From contig NZ_JAMQAW010000033.1 in NCBI RefSeq assembly GCF_023701525.1, positions 1 through 64,000 of the forward strand: a stretch of 64,000 nucleotides of DNA, in the 5' to 3' direction. Of this stretch, positions 42,141-50,907 are shown in pieces. Below the pieces are notes generated by a model, which was given only the letters and a program-made list of their open reading frames with translations, had not been told where the DNA came from and ran no database searches. The first letter of the stretch is position 1; each line of letters starts with the position of its first letter. The stretch comes from Streptomyces albipurpureus. Lineage in GTDB: Bacteria > Actinomycetota > Actinomycetes > Streptomycetales > Streptomycetaceae. The position numbers were made by a program, and so were the translations under genes.

Positions 42141-43223
42141 GTGGGGATCGAGAGCGATCAACTCGTCTACGACTATCTGAGCCGGGTCGGCGATCTGGCG
42201 CAGCAGCGGCAACTGTCATCCGGCACCCGCATGCAGTTGGTGTCGGCGTTGCGTGGGGAGATCGACCGCGAGCGGGCCAAGGCGATCGCGGACAATCCCG
42301 CCTCGGTGCGGCGCATCCTGGGACGGATCGGCACGCCTGACGAGGTGGTGACGGCGGCGGGATCCGGCGGTTCGGACACACCGCCCCCGTTCCCGACCGG
42401 AGCCGGGCCCGCCCCGCCCACCAGCGGCTCCGCTCCCCCTTCCGCCACACCCTCGCCAGGGCTCCCTCAGCAGCGGGTGCGCCGGCGCGTTCCGCGGCCC
42501 CGCAAGTTCTGGGCGGCCGAGTCGAACGGCGCCGTCGAGGCTTCGAGCGACCCACCGGCCCCGGCCGGTGCGCTGCCGCCGCATGTCGCGGGCCTGGACG
42601 AACTCGGTGGGTCGGGCATGGGCCCCGACGTGGACTGGTGGCGGGTCGAGTCCACCCCGTTCGGGGTGGGCGAGCGGGTCGCCGGCTTCACGGGCGGGGT
42701 GGAGATCCCGGAGATACTGAAGCCGCCACCACCTCCGGAAGACGAGACGGAAGACGAGACGGCGGAGGACGGAGTCGAGGCCGAGGCCGAGACAGCGGCG
42801 GAAGGGCGGGGGGCGTTCCGCTGGATCCGGTTTCTGCCCCGGCTCGGCCGTCGCAGGGCGGGAGTGGTCACCGAAGGCGGTAGCGGCCTCGGCAGTCCGC
42901 TGCTTCTGGTGGCCGCTGCCCTGCTGATCGCGGGCGCGCTACTGAGTTCTCTGCTGGCGCTCGGCGGTGGATGGTTGATCGCGTGGGCCTCCCGCGGGCT
43001 CACCGTCATCCAGAAGAAGATCGCGGTCCTCGGGATGCCAGGGGTGGCGGTGGCGGGCGGTCTGGTGTGGCTTTGGGGCCGTTCCAACGAGCGCTGGGGC
43101 ACGGCGATCCCCACGGACGGGATGCGGGACGCGCTGGTGGAGACCTGGCCATGGGTACTGAAGGGGGCCGCTGTGGGATCGGCGCTCTATCTGGTGTGGC
43201 GGGCGCGGAAGCCGGTTGAGTGA
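42141..43223 (+). CDS. Membrane protein with N-terminal HAAS-like domain
   Basis: 360 residues starting at GTG with AGGGGAAAG upstream. Residues 1-70 (LVYDYLSRVGDLAQQRQLSSGTRMQL ... SVRRILGRIGTPDEVVTAA) match the helical HAAS/DUF1700 type that often precedes membrane regions. A long Pro-rich and acidic disordered linker follows, then three or four membrane segments near the end (LLLVAAALLIAGALLSSLLALGGGWLIAW, VLGMPGVAVAGGLVWLWG). It is divergent from the helicase-domain gene. Function unknown. Confidence 0.78.
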   Translation: MGIESDQLVYDYLSRVGDLAQQRQLSSGTRMQLVSALRGEIDRERAKAIADNPASVRRILGRIGTPDEVVTAAGSGGSDTPPPFPTGAGPAPPTSGSAPPSATPSPGLPQQRVRRRVPRPRKFWAAESNGAVEASSDPPAPAGALPPHVAGLDELGGSGMGPDVDWWRVESTPFGVGERVAGFTGGVEIPEILKPPPPPEDETEDETAEDGVEAEAETAAEGRGAFRWIRFLPRLGRRRAGVVTEGGSGLGSPLLLVAAALLIAGALLSSLLALGGGWLIAWASRGLTVIQKKIAVLGMPGVAVAGGLVWLWGRSNERWGTAIPTDGMRDALVETWPWVLKGAAVGSALYLVWRARKPVE

Positions 43224-43341
43224 GGCGGCGACCGTCGGTCGCCTCTCGTCATGGAGAGTAGTGAGGTGACCGGTCCGGTTGCGTGATGGCTCAGCGCGGC
43301 CCGCTCCTCACCTTGCGGTGTTCGCGCCGCCCGGGGAGTTT

Positions 43342-43431
43342 GTAGCCGTAGCCGTAGCCGTAGCCGTAGCCGTAGCCGTAGCCGTAGCCGTAGCCGTAGC
43401 CGTAGCCGTAGCCGTAGCCGTAGCCGTAGCC
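43342..43431 (+). repeat. (GTAGCC)15 hexanucleotide microsatellite
   Basis: Fifteen uninterrupted GTAGCC units between the membrane-protein stop and the HAD gene. The repeat makes long Val-Ala and Leu-Arg frames that are not genes. Tracts this long in Streptomyces are prone to slippage. Confidence 0.97.
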
Positions 43432-43499
43432 GTCGTCCGCGGTCGGAAGATGGTCGGCTGGGGCGATCAGCGGGTGGGTGTATCGGACACGCAGGCAGA

Positions 43500-44144
43500 A
43501 TGGGCCCTATGGCTCCTGACCCGACGACGGCTCCCCTGACCATCGGCTTCGACCTCGATATGACCCTGATCGACTCCCGACCCGGAGTTCGCGCTGCGTT
43601 CATCGCGCTCTCCGCCGAGACCGGTGTGAGGATCGACGCCGATCTCGCCGTCACCCGGCTGGGACCCCCGCTGGAACAGGAGTTGGCGCACTGGTTCCCG
43701 GACGATCAGATTCAGGCCATGGGCGATCGGTACCGCGAGATCTATCCCGACCACGCGATCGCCCCCACTACGGCCCTCCGCGGTGCGCGTGAGGCGGTCG
43801 CCGCCGTGCGGGAGATCGGTGGGCGCGCGATCGTCGTCACCGCCAAGTACGAGCCCAATGCCCGCCTCCATCTCTCACACCTGGGCATCACCCCCGACGC
43901 GGTGATCGGATCGCTGTGGGCGGAGGGCAAGGCCCTGGCCCTGCGGGAGCACGGCGCGAGCGTGTACGTCGGAGATCACCTCGGCGATGTTCGCGGGGCA
44001 CAGCTTGCGGGAGCCCTTGCCGTCGCGGTGCCCACCGGCCCGTGTACCGGCGCTGAGCTGCGAGAAGCCGGTGCCGAAGTGGTCCTCGACGATCTGCGGG
44101 AATTCCCGGACTGGCTGCGCGGGCACACCGCCGCGCGGGCCTAG
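43500..44144 (+). CDS. HAD-superfamily phosphatase (phosphoglycolate phosphatase-like)
   Basis: 214 residues. HAD motif I is FDLDMTLIDSR (nucleophile Asp), motif II IVVTAKY, a lysine in WAEGKALALREHG, and motif III YVGDHLGDVRGAQLAG. The helical cap between motifs I and II is of the phosphoglycolate phosphatase/beta-phosphoglucomutase type. It should hydrolyse a small phosphorylated metabolite. Start choice is between ATG 43500 and ATG 43509. The stop overlaps the convergent gene by 4 bp. Confidence 0.85.
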   Translation: MGPMAPDPTTAPLTIGFDLDMTLIDSRPGVRAAFIALSAETGVRIDADLAVTRLGPPLEQELAHWFPDDQIQAMGDRYREIYPDHAIAPTTALRGAREAVAAVREIGGRAIVVTAKYEPNARLHLSHLGITPDAVIGSLWAEGKALALREHGASVYVGDHLGDVRGAQLAGALAVAVPTGPCTGAELREAGAEVVLDDLREFPDWLRGHTAARA

Positions 44145-44377
44145 GCGACCATCCGCGCCGCCCGCCGCTGGGCCGCGATGGACCGTAGTACGCCCGCCCC
44201 GGCGATCATGAAGCCAACGCCCATCAACATGCACACCGCATACGCGATGGGCGGAAACGGTTCGGTCCCCAGAAAGAGCGGAGCAACAGTGACCAAAGTG
44301 GCCACTGCGCCGACGATAAAGACAATCGCTCCGGCGCGGACCAGCCCATCACCCGGGGCGGAAGGAGTAGCAGTCAT
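44141..44377 (-). CDS. Small two-pass membrane protein
   Basis: 78 residues: AGAIVFIVGAVATLVTVAPLFLG and PIAYAVCMLMGVGFMIAGAGVL form two membrane helices, with a basic cytosolic tail (RSIAAQRRAARMVA). It resembles short conserved Streptomyces membrane proteins of unknown role. It is convergent with the HAD gene. Confidence 0.75.
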   Translation of the reverse strand: MTATPSAPGDGLVRAGAIVFIVGAVATLVTVAPLFLGTEPFPPIAYAVCMLMGVGFMIAGAGVLRSIAAQRRAARMVA

Positions 44378-44557
44378 CCGGCCAGGGTAGTTCCCAGCAG
44401 GTACGAACCGATCCGGGACGTCTTGTCACCAGCCTCTGGACCATTAGCCTTGGGCTGGCGGGTCGGACGACCCGCTGTAGTGCTATCCAGAGCCGTTTTT
44501 CGGCGCCAAGCTTCCGGTGGCCCCAGCGCCCCAACGAGTACGAAGACGAGGACAGAC

Positions 44558-44941
44558 GTGCCTACCGGCAAGGTCAAATGGTTCAACAGTGAGAAGGGCT
44601 TCGGCTTTCTCTCCCGGGACGACGGCGGCGACGTCTTCGTACACTCGTCAGTGTTGCCTGCCGGGGTCGATTCGCTCAAGCCCGGCCAGCGCGTGGAGTT
44701 CGGCGTGGTCGCCGGACAGCGAGGCGATCAGGCGCTCTCCGTGACGGTCCTGGACCCCACCCCCTCCGTCGCTGCCGCCCAGCGGCGCAAACCCGATGAA
44801 CTGGCCTCCATCGTCCAGGATCTGACGACCCTCCTGGAGAACATCACCCCGATGCTGGAGCGCGGTCGCTATCCCGACAAGGTCCATGGCGCCAAGATCG
44901 CGGGTCTGCTCAGGGCGGTGGCGGATCAGCTCGACGTCTGA
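44558..44941 (+). CDS. Cold-shock domain protein with C-terminal extension
   Basis: 127 residues starting at GTG with GAGG upstream. Residues 1-65 are a cold-shock domain (GKVKWFNSEKGFGFLSRDDGGDVFVHSSVL). The extension (KPDELASIVQDLTTLLENITPMLERGRYPDKVHGAKIAGLLRAVADQLDV) is helical and typical of the longer actinobacterial CspB-like proteins. It binds nucleic acid through RNP1 GFGFL and RNP2 VFVHSS; the extension may mediate dimerisation or partner contact. Confidence 0.9.
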   Translation: MPTGKVKWFNSEKGFGFLSRDDGGDVFVHSSVLPAGVDSLKPGQRVEFGVVAGQRGDQALSVTVLDPTPSVAAAQRRKPDELASIVQDLTTLLENITPMLERGRYPDKVHGAKIAGLLRAVADQLDV

Positions 44942-44952
44942 GCCCGATATGA

Positions 44953-44989
44953 AGCCCTGGCCATGGCTTGGCCATGATGTGCCAGGGGC
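44953..44989. terminator. Convergent terminator between csp and mqnD
   Basis: An imperfect nested hairpin: GCCCTGGC pairs with GCCAGGGGC (one bulge) around an inner CCATGGC/GCCATG stem. It lies in the 48-bp gap between two convergent stops. Confidence 0.6.
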
Positions 44990-45829
44990 CTATGTGAATG
45001 CCAGCGCATCCCGGCCGAGGGGCGGTACGAGCCCTTCGGCCGCCGCGCGTGTCAGTAGCCCGCGCACCGCCGCATAGCCGTCCTCGCCGAGGTCGGCCGT
45101 GAACTCGTTGACGTAGAGCCCGATGTGCTGATCGGCGACCGTTGCCGACATCTCCTGGGCATGCGCCCGCACATACGGCCGGGAGGCCTCGGGGTCGTCC
45201 CATGCCATGCGTACCGAGGTACGGATGGTGTCGGCCAGCCGCTGCAGGGTCTCCGCGCCCAGCGAACGCTTGGCGATGATCGCGCCGAGGGGGATGGGCA
45301 GGCTGGTCGTGGACTCCCAGTGCTCGCCCAGATCGACGAGACGGTGAAGTCCGTAGTTCTGATAGGTGAACCGGGCCTCGTGGATCACCAGCCCGGCGTC
45401 CACCTTGCCCTCCCGCACCGCCGGCATGATCTCGTGGAACGGCATCACGACCACCTCGCCGACCCCGCCGGGCACCAGGTCAGCGGCCCACAGCCGAAAC
45501 AGCAGATACGCCGTCGAACGCTCGCTCGGTACCGCGATGGTCTTCCCCGCCAGATCCAGCCCCGGCGTACGGGCCAGGACGAGCGGGCCGCAACCGCGGC
45601 CCAGGGCCCCGCCGCAGGGCAGTAGGGCGTAGTCGTCCAGGACCCAGGGGAGCACCGCGTAGGACACCTTGAGGATGTCGTACTCCCCGCGCTCGGCCAT
45701 CCCGTTGGTGAGGTCGATATCGGCGAACGTCACCTCGACGGCGGGGCCGCCGGGGACCCGGCCGTGTGCCCAGGCGTCGAAGACGAAGGTGTCGTTCGGG
45801 CAGGGCGAGTACCCGATGCGCAGGGTCAT
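44990..45829 (-). CDS. mqnD: 1,4-dihydroxy-6-naphthoate synthase
   Basis: 279 residues of the MqnD/MqnA periplasmic-binding-protein fold. It is a cytosolic lyase that converts cyclic dehypoxanthinyl futalosine to 1,4-dihydroxy-6-naphthoate in the futalosine route to menaquinone. Seen: RIGYSPCPNDTFVFDAWAHG, DIDLTNGMAERGEYDILKVSYAVLPWVLDDY, CGPLVLA, VPSERSTAYLLFRLW and the conserved VIHEARFTY. It overlaps mqnB by 4 bp (ATGA), so the two are translationally coupled. Confidence 0.93.
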   Translation of the reverse strand: MTLRIGYSPCPNDTFVFDAWAHGRVPGGPAVEVTFADIDLTNGMAERGEYDILKVSYAVLPWVLDDYALLPCGGALGRGCGPLVLARTPGLDLAGKTIAVPSERSTAYLLFRLWAADLVPGGVGEVVVMPFHEIMPAVREGKVDAGLVIHEARFTYQNYGLHRLVDLGEHWESTTSLPIPLGAIIAKRSLGAETLQRLADTIRTSVRMAWDDPEASRPYVRAHAQEMSATVADQHIGLYVNEFTADLGEDGYAAVRGLLTRAAAEGLVPPLGRDALAFT

Positions 45830-46485
45830 GGCGACTCCTCCAGAAGCGGGCCGAGGGCTCGGAAGGCGCCCTTCAGCGAGGTGAGGGCCTCTCCGACGCG
45901 CCAGGCGGGTCGGTCCCGCGGGCCCACCGCATTGGAGATCGCCCGGATCTCAAGCACCGGGACGCCCTGGAGGGCGGCGGCTTCGGCAACGCCGAAACCC
46001 TCCATCGCCTCGGCGCCGGCACCCGGGTGACGTGAGCTCAGCTCGGCGGCACGGGCAGCGGTGCCGGTGACGGTCGACACGGTGAGCACCGGAGCGTGCA
46101 GGGCGCCCAGCGCCTCGGCCGCGCGGGCGGCGAAGGCCGCGGGCGGACGGTGGGTGGTCCGGCCGAAGCCGAGTTCGACGACGGGCAGAAAACCATCGGC
46201 GGTCTCGGCGCCGAGGTCCGCTGCCACCAGGGCATCGGCGACGACGAGCGAGCCGACGGGCGCCTGGGGCTGGAACCCGCCGCCGATGCCCGCGGAGATC
46301 ACCAGGTCGTACGGGGACGCGGCCAGCGCGGTCGCGGTGCTCGCCGCGGCGGCGGCCGGGCCCACGCCACCGGCCAGGACGACCACCCGGTGTGCGGGGT
46401 CGACCGAGTCCACCAGGGCGGCGGACAGCCCCGCGGCGACGGAGTCGGCCTCCGCCGCCACCGCGGTCATGACGAGTACGCGCAC
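45826..46485 (-). CDS. mqnB: Futalosine hydrolase
   Basis: 219 residues of the purine nucleosidase/phosphorylase fold. It removes hypoxanthine from futalosine, giving dehypoxanthine futalosine for menaquinone synthesis. Seen: a VLVMTAVAAEADSVAAGL start, LAGGVGPAAAAAST, VISAGIGGGFQPQAPVGSLVVAD, GAGAEAMEGFGVAEAA and LEIRAISNAVGPRDRPAWRV. It sits directly upstream of mqnD in the same operon. Confidence 0.93.
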   Translation of the reverse strand: MRVLVMTAVAAEADSVAAGLSAALVDSVDPAHRVVVLAGGVGPAAAAASTATALAASPYDLVISAGIGGGFQPQAPVGSLVVADALVAADLGAETADGFLPVVELGFGRTTHRPPAAFAARAAEALGALHAPVLTVSTVTGTAARAAELSSRHPGAGAEAMEGFGVAEAAALQGVPVLEIRAISNAVGPRDRPAWRVGEALTSLKGAFRALGPLLEESP

Positions 46486-46519
46486 GGCCAGTCCCCTGAG
46501 ATCAGGCGGTCCCCCGAGG

Positions 46520-46999
46520 TCAGGACTTCTTCTCCAACGTGAAGTGCCAGACCCCGAGCTGCTTGCTGCCCTTGGTCTCGACGATGCTCACATTCACCTT
46601 CTTCACCGGCTGACCGGTCTGAGAGGCGAAGAAGGCTCCGGCCTGAATGGACCGGTAGGTCTTCTTGAACGGCTCTTCCTCGGCCCGCTGACCGCCCAGG
46701 TAGAGCATCCAGCCGTTCTCCGCGATGGTGGTGTCGACACCGAAGCGGATCTGGTCGTCGAGGTCGACCTTGATGGTCTTTCCGGTGGTCTTGCTGATGC
46801 ACTCCTGAGCCTTGGACTCCGCGAGGGCCTTGCCGTCGTTGTAGCAAGTCGCCTCGGAGTTGACGGATTCCGTCCCCACCGTGATGGTCGCCAGTGGCGT
46901 CGGCTTGTCGCAGCCGGAGAGTACGAGGAGCCCGGCGGAGACGGCGCCGAGGGTGGCAGCGGCCCGGCGGCGCTTACCGGAGAAGAACGCAACGGTCAT
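46520..46999 (-). CDS. Putative lipoprotein, DUF2771-like
   Basis: 159 residues. A lipoprotein signal (RRRAAATLGAVSAGLLVLSGC, lipobox LSGC) leads, then an extracellular beta-rich domain with ATITVGTESVNSEATCYNDGKAL, TIKVDLDDQIRFGVDTTIAENGWMLYLGGQ and VSIVETKGSKQLGVWHFTLEKKS. This matches the DUF2771 lipoproteins found beside mqnB in Streptomyces as I know them. The two cysteines in CYNDGKALAESKAQEC may form a disulfide. ATG 46999 is chosen because the signal peptide begins there. Function unknown. Confidence 0.83.
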   Translation of the reverse strand: MTVAFFSGKRRRAAATLGAVSAGLLVLSGCDKPTPLATITVGTESVNSEATCYNDGKALAESKAQECISKTTGKTIKVDLDDQIRFGVDTTIAENGWMLYLGGQRAEEEPFKKTYRSIQAGAFFASQTGQPVKKVNVSIVETKGSKQLGVWHFTLEKKS

Positions 47000-47343
47000 G
47001 GCCGAAAGGCTATCGGTCCCGCCGCGCTTGGTTGTGTGGGGGTCCGGCGCGCCGCCCGCACGCCTCGCCAAGTCGACGCCCCACGGGCGGGCTGACGGCT
47101 CCTGACCGCGCATGGCCGCCCCATCGGGCAGGCGGCCTGCCCGGGGGCGACAAGAGGGCGCCCCAGCACCCCTGGAGGCGTCCTGCGCCCGCTCCCGCCC
47201 TCGCCGGGGAGACCCGAGCCGGAGCCTTCCTGCCGGAACCTTGGGCCTCGGTCCGTTGCGGCGCGGCCGGCTCCACCGGCTCACCGATCGGCCGGGGCAG
47301 GGGCGCGGGAAGGTACCCGGCCCCATCCACGGGTCCCACGGAG
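47000..47343. other. Intergenic region with one hairpin
   Basis: About 340 bases without a gene. It contains CGGGCAGG (47126-47133) and CCTGCCCG (47137-47144) around a 3-base loop, a likely terminator for the minus-strand MFS gene upstream. Confidence 0.5.
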
Positions 47344-48702
47344 TTACGCCACCCGCGGCCTTGGGCTGCCGCCTCCGTGGGCCGCGTTCAGCAGCCCCCG
47401 CACCGAGACGGTCGCTCCGGTGAAGACGATCGCGGCGGCCATGGACATCCCCAGGACGCCATTCAGCGGCAGCACGATCCCGATCGCCCCGCCCACCACC
47501 CAGGACATCTGCAACAGCGTCTCCGACCGGGCGAAGGCGGAGGTACGGATCTCCTCCGGGACATCCCGCTGGATCGTCGCGTCCAGGGACAGCTTCGCCA
47601 GCGCCTGACAGAGCCCCGCCGTCGCCCCCAGCACCGCCACCATCCCGGCGCCGAAGAAGACGGCCGCCATGATCGCGGCCGTCAGCACCATGCCCTGCAC
47701 GGTCGCGATGATCATCTCTGGGGCCCGGGCCTTGAGCCAGGCGCCGATCGCGGTGCCGAGCGCGTTGCCCGCGCCCGCGGCGACACCGACGATCCCCATC
47801 GACAGGGCGGCGCTCTGCCCATCGAGCGGATGTTCCCGCAGGAGGAAGGCCAAGAAGAAGATCAAAAACCCGGAGAGCATCCGAAACGCGGCATTCGCCT
47901 GGAGCCCATGGAGCACGGACGGGCCCACCGACCGCAGCGAGGGCCTCTTCTCCCCGTGAGCGAGGATGCGAACCGTGCGCTCCCCCTTCGCCGAATCCAC
48001 CTTGGGCGGCATCCGCAGCGCCCAGTACGTACCCAACAGAAACAGCGCACACGCCCCGTACAGCGGCCACTGATGGCCCACCTGTTGCAGCCCGGCCGCG
48101 ATGGGCGCGGCGACACCTGTCGCCAGCAGACCGGCGAGCGTGACCCGGGAATTCGCCTTCACCAGGGAGAACCGCGGAGGCAGCAGCCGCGGTACGACCG
48201 CGCTGCGGACCACCCCGTACGCCTTCGAAGCGACCAGCACGCCGAGCGCGGCCGGATACAGCTCAAGGCCCCCGGTCGCCACCAACCCCGACATCAGCAC
48301 GGCCAGCACGGCCCGTGTCAGCATCGCGCCGGCCATCGCGGCGCGGCGGCCGTGGGGAATGCGGTCCAGCAACGGGCCGATCACCGGCGCGAGCAAGGCG
48401 AAGGGAGCGAGGGTGATGGCCAGGTAGAGCGTGACCCGGCCGCGAGCCTCGTCCGTCGGTACGGAAAAGAACACGGTGGATGCCAGCGCGACGGTGATCA
48501 TGACATCGCCCGCGCCGTTCACGGCATGCAGTTCGATGAGTTTCCCAAGACCCGACTCGCCCGCGCCGTGCGCATGAGTCGCCTTGCGGATTCCGCGCGC
48601 CGTTCCCGTGAACGGCAGGTGCAGAGCGCGGCCGACGGCCCGGCCCGCTCTGCTGAACGGGCCGGGCCTGCTCGACGAGCTTGCGGCTGCCACCTGGCCC
48701 AT
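47344..48702 (-). CDS. MFS transporter
   Basis: 452 residues with about twelve membrane segments. The first reads AVNGAGDVMITVALASTVFFSV, then TLYLAITLAPFALLAPVIGPLLDRIPHGRRAAMAGAM (MFS loop motif), and late VVGGAIGIVLPLNGVLGMSMAAAIVF. A long basic N-terminal cytosolic arm (about 55 residues) precedes the first helix. Substrate unknown. ATG 48702 is chosen for a GGGGCAC tract upstream; the frame stays open further but without homology. Confidence 0.8.
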   Translation of the reverse strand: MGQVAAASSSSRPGPFSRAGRAVGRALHLPFTGTARGIRKATHAHGAGESGLGKLIELHAVNGAGDVMITVALASTVFFSVPTDEARGRVTLYLAITLAPFALLAPVIGPLLDRIPHGRRAAMAGAMLTRAVLAVLMSGLVATGGLELYPAALGVLVASKAYGVVRSAVVPRLLPPRFSLVKANSRVTLAGLLATGVAAPIAAGLQQVGHQWPLYGACALFLLGTYWALRMPPKVDSAKGERTVRILAHGEKRPSLRSVGPSVLHGLQANAAFRMLSGFLIFFLAFLLREHPLDGQSAALSMGIVGVAAGAGNALGTAIGAWLKARAPEMIIATVQGMVLTAAIMAAVFFGAGMVAVLGATAGLCQALAKLSLDATIQRDVPEEIRTSAFARSETLLQMSWVVGGAIGIVLPLNGVLGMSMAAAIVFTGATVSVRGLLNAAHGGGSPRPRVA

Positions 48703-49166
48703 AGTGCCCCAAGGGCAGCCCTGAGGAGGCGTGATGCGGCGTTGTCCCATTTTCTTCTGCTGCCACAATTCACCCAGGAGTACCGCTTCGATGCGGTGCA
48801 CACGTGCTGACGCCGAACCAGGCCCCGACCCGCCTCGGTCAAGTGCCCTTGGCGACTCATTGATGTCTCGTTGATGTCTCGGTGACGTCTCAGTGGTCGC
48901 TGATCGGCTTCTGATCGGCCCCTTCTTGGGGCGCGCAGGTGGGCTCCACGCTGTGAAGGGGGTAGCGTGCGTAGCGCGCCACCGGCGATTGTTCTCGGCC
49001 GCGCTCCTCGTCGTCATCCCGCAGAATGGATGGCGGTAGGTGTGCCCGGGACGGGTTGGTCTGGGCGCGGACGTTGATGCGGCCCCCTGGTCCGCTCCGC
49101 CTGCGGCCCGTACCTCGCGAATCGGTCGGCGCACCCGTGAGACGGCGTAGGAGAGAAGCGAGACCT
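48703..49166. other. Divergent intergenic region
   Basis: About 460 bases between the MFS gene and the DUF3027 gene. It has a three-copy 11-bp direct repeat, TTGATGTCTCG-like, at 48859-48891. No gene is supported. Confidence 0.5.
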
Positions 49167-50102
49167 GTGAGTGCTGCGACGACGCGAAGCCGAACCCCCG
49201 ACCGTCTGTGCGCCGAGGCGGTAGACCTCGCCCGGGAGGCGGCCGAGGAGGCCGCGGCCCCAGGGGTGGTCGGTGAGCATGTGTCCCTGGTGTCGGAGGG
49301 GGACCGTGTCGTCACGCACTTCTTTGAGTGCGAGGAACTGGGCTACCGCGGCTGGCGCTGGGCGGTGACCGTGGCCCGGGCGTCCCGGGCCAAGATCGTC
49401 ACTGTCGACGAAACCGTCCTGCTGCCGGGCCCTGACGCGCTGCTCGCCCCCGAATGGGTGCCTTGGAGCGAACGGCTGCGCCCGGGGGACATGGGCCCCG
49501 GTGATCTGCTGCCGACCGAGGCGGAGGACCTGCGCCTTGAGCCCGGCTTCTCCGGCGAGGACGCCCCCCCGCCGAACTCGATCATCGCCGAGACCTCACA
49601 GGAGCTGGCCGACCGAGTCGAGGCGGAGGACGCGGAACTCACCGACCGTGCCCCCGCGGACACGGTTCTGAACGCGCGTGGCGAGCTCGCCGCGATCGCC
49701 GAGGAACTGGGCATGCGCCGGGCCCGAGTGCTGTCCCGATACGGACTGCACATCGCGGCGGACCGCTGGGACGAGGCCTTCGGCCCCAAGACCCCGATGG
49801 CGCAGGCAGCGCCCGCCGCCTGTGTGACCTGCGGGTTCCTGGTACCGATGGCGGGGTCGCTACGGCAGGCGTTCGGCGTGTGCGCCAATGAGTTCTCGCC
49901 AGCGGACGGGCGGGTGGTGTCGCTGGCCTACGGATGCGGCGGCCACTCGGAGGCCGCGGTGATGCCCAAGCCGCCGCAGCCCGCACCGCACGTCTTTGAC
50001 TCCATGGGCACGGATGAGTTCCGACTCCACCCGGACCGGGAGGGCGGCTCCGTGTCGGCGGTCGGCCAGAACGGCGCGGACGACGATCTCGGCCACTCCT
50101 GA
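49167..50102 (+). CDS. DUF3027 family protein
   Basis: 311 residues starting at GTG. The core VTHFFECEELGYRGWRWAVTVARASRAKIVTVDETVLLPGPDALLAPEWVPWSERLRPGDMGPGDLLPT is characteristic of DUF3027, and the later CVTCGFLVPMAGSLRQAFGVCANEFSPADGRVVSLAYGCGGHSE has a CxxC plus further cysteines that suggest a zinc site. It is conserved in actinobacteria and cytosolic, with unknown function. The earlier open frame is rejected because the homology starts near this GTG. Confidence 0.82.
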   Translation: MSAATTRSRTPDRLCAEAVDLAREAAEEAAAPGVVGEHVSLVSEGDRVVTHFFECEELGYRGWRWAVTVARASRAKIVTVDETVLLPGPDALLAPEWVPWSERLRPGDMGPGDLLPTEAEDLRLEPGFSGEDAPPPNSIIAETSQELADRVEAEDAELTDRAPADTVLNARGELAAIAEELGMRRARVLSRYGLHIAADRWDEAFGPKTPMAQAAPAACVTCGFLVPMAGSLRQAFGVCANEFSPADGRVVSLAYGCGGHSEAAVMPKPPQPAPHVFDSMGTDEFRLHPDREGGSVSAVGQNGADDDLGHS

Positions 50103-50253
50103 CCAGGCCCCTGCCTTCTTCCCGGCCCCGCACCCATGTGGAGGTTGACGGCGGGGTTGCCAGCGCGTGGCGCTGCCCGTAGGCCCGTACGGCAGAACGG
50201 ATGGCCCTGCGCGGCACCAACGCCAGGGGCGCCAGCGCGAGCCATGGCGCCGG

Positions 50254-50360
50254 AACCGGTCGGGGTTTTGCGAACGGGGAACTGGTCGGGGTACTCCGAG
50301 CACTTCCCCGTTCGGGACCGGTCGGGGTTTCCCGAGCAGTTCCCCGTGCGGGACCGGCAC
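50254..50360 (+). repeat. 36-bp tandem repeat
   Basis: Two 36-bp units beginning GGTCGGGGT and ending CGGGACC, preceded by a shortened third unit. It lies in the gene-free stretch 50103-50907. Confidence 0.7.
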
Positions 50361-50380
50361 GAGGTCCGAGGCTCCCCTCG

Positions 50381-50422
50381 GTGATCGGTGATCGGTGATC
50401 GGTGATCGGTGATCGGTGATCG
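50381..50422 (+). repeat. (GTGATCG)6 heptanucleotide repeat
   Basis: Six exact GTGATCG units just after the 36-bp repeats. The rest of 50103-50907 shows no gene and should hold the promoter of the large ATPase gene. Confidence 0.92.
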
Positions 50423-50907
50423 GCGGATTCAGGCCAGATTTTCGGTATCCCAGCTCCTCCAGAAGGATCAGCGTGTGAGCCCTCGCCGGACCCTGGCCGA
50501 GGAACCTCTCCCGGCCCTCACCGAACACCCGCACCCATCGAGGCGGACAGCGCGACCTACCTCGGCATCGGCCGGGCGGCAGAACCCGTCCTGCTGACTC
50601 GGGGCGGCGCCCAGCGGGCGGCAAGCCGCCCGGAGCTCGCAGAACACCCAGCTCCGCGGGCTGTTCCAGCAGACCTCGGATGACTGCGCCGGGGCAGACG
50701 CGCCCGCGCGCGGCCCCGGCAGTGCGTATGCCCGGGGAGTTCCGGGCGGGTGCACGCCCACCCGCGACCCGCCCTGACCCACCCTTCACCCTCCCGGCGG
50801 GATAGCGTCACCTCCCTTGCGGGAAACGCTTCCCGCCACCCACGCGGTACGTTCGGGACCAGTAGAGCCGCACCAGAGCGCGTCACCGGAAAGAGCGGAG
50901 TCACACC

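Noticed and set aside
43279..43654. Val-Ala and Leu-Arg repeat proteins on both strands.
   Set aside because: Direct translation of the GTAGCC microsatellite; no start signals.
46894..48810. A 638-codon plus-strand frame.
   Set aside because: Runs antisense through the lipoprotein start and the MFS gene; Arg/Pro-rich nonsense composition.
49860..50789. A 309-codon minus-strand frame spanning the tandem repeats.
   Set aside because: Contains translated heptamer repeats and overlaps the DUF3027 gene; no family.
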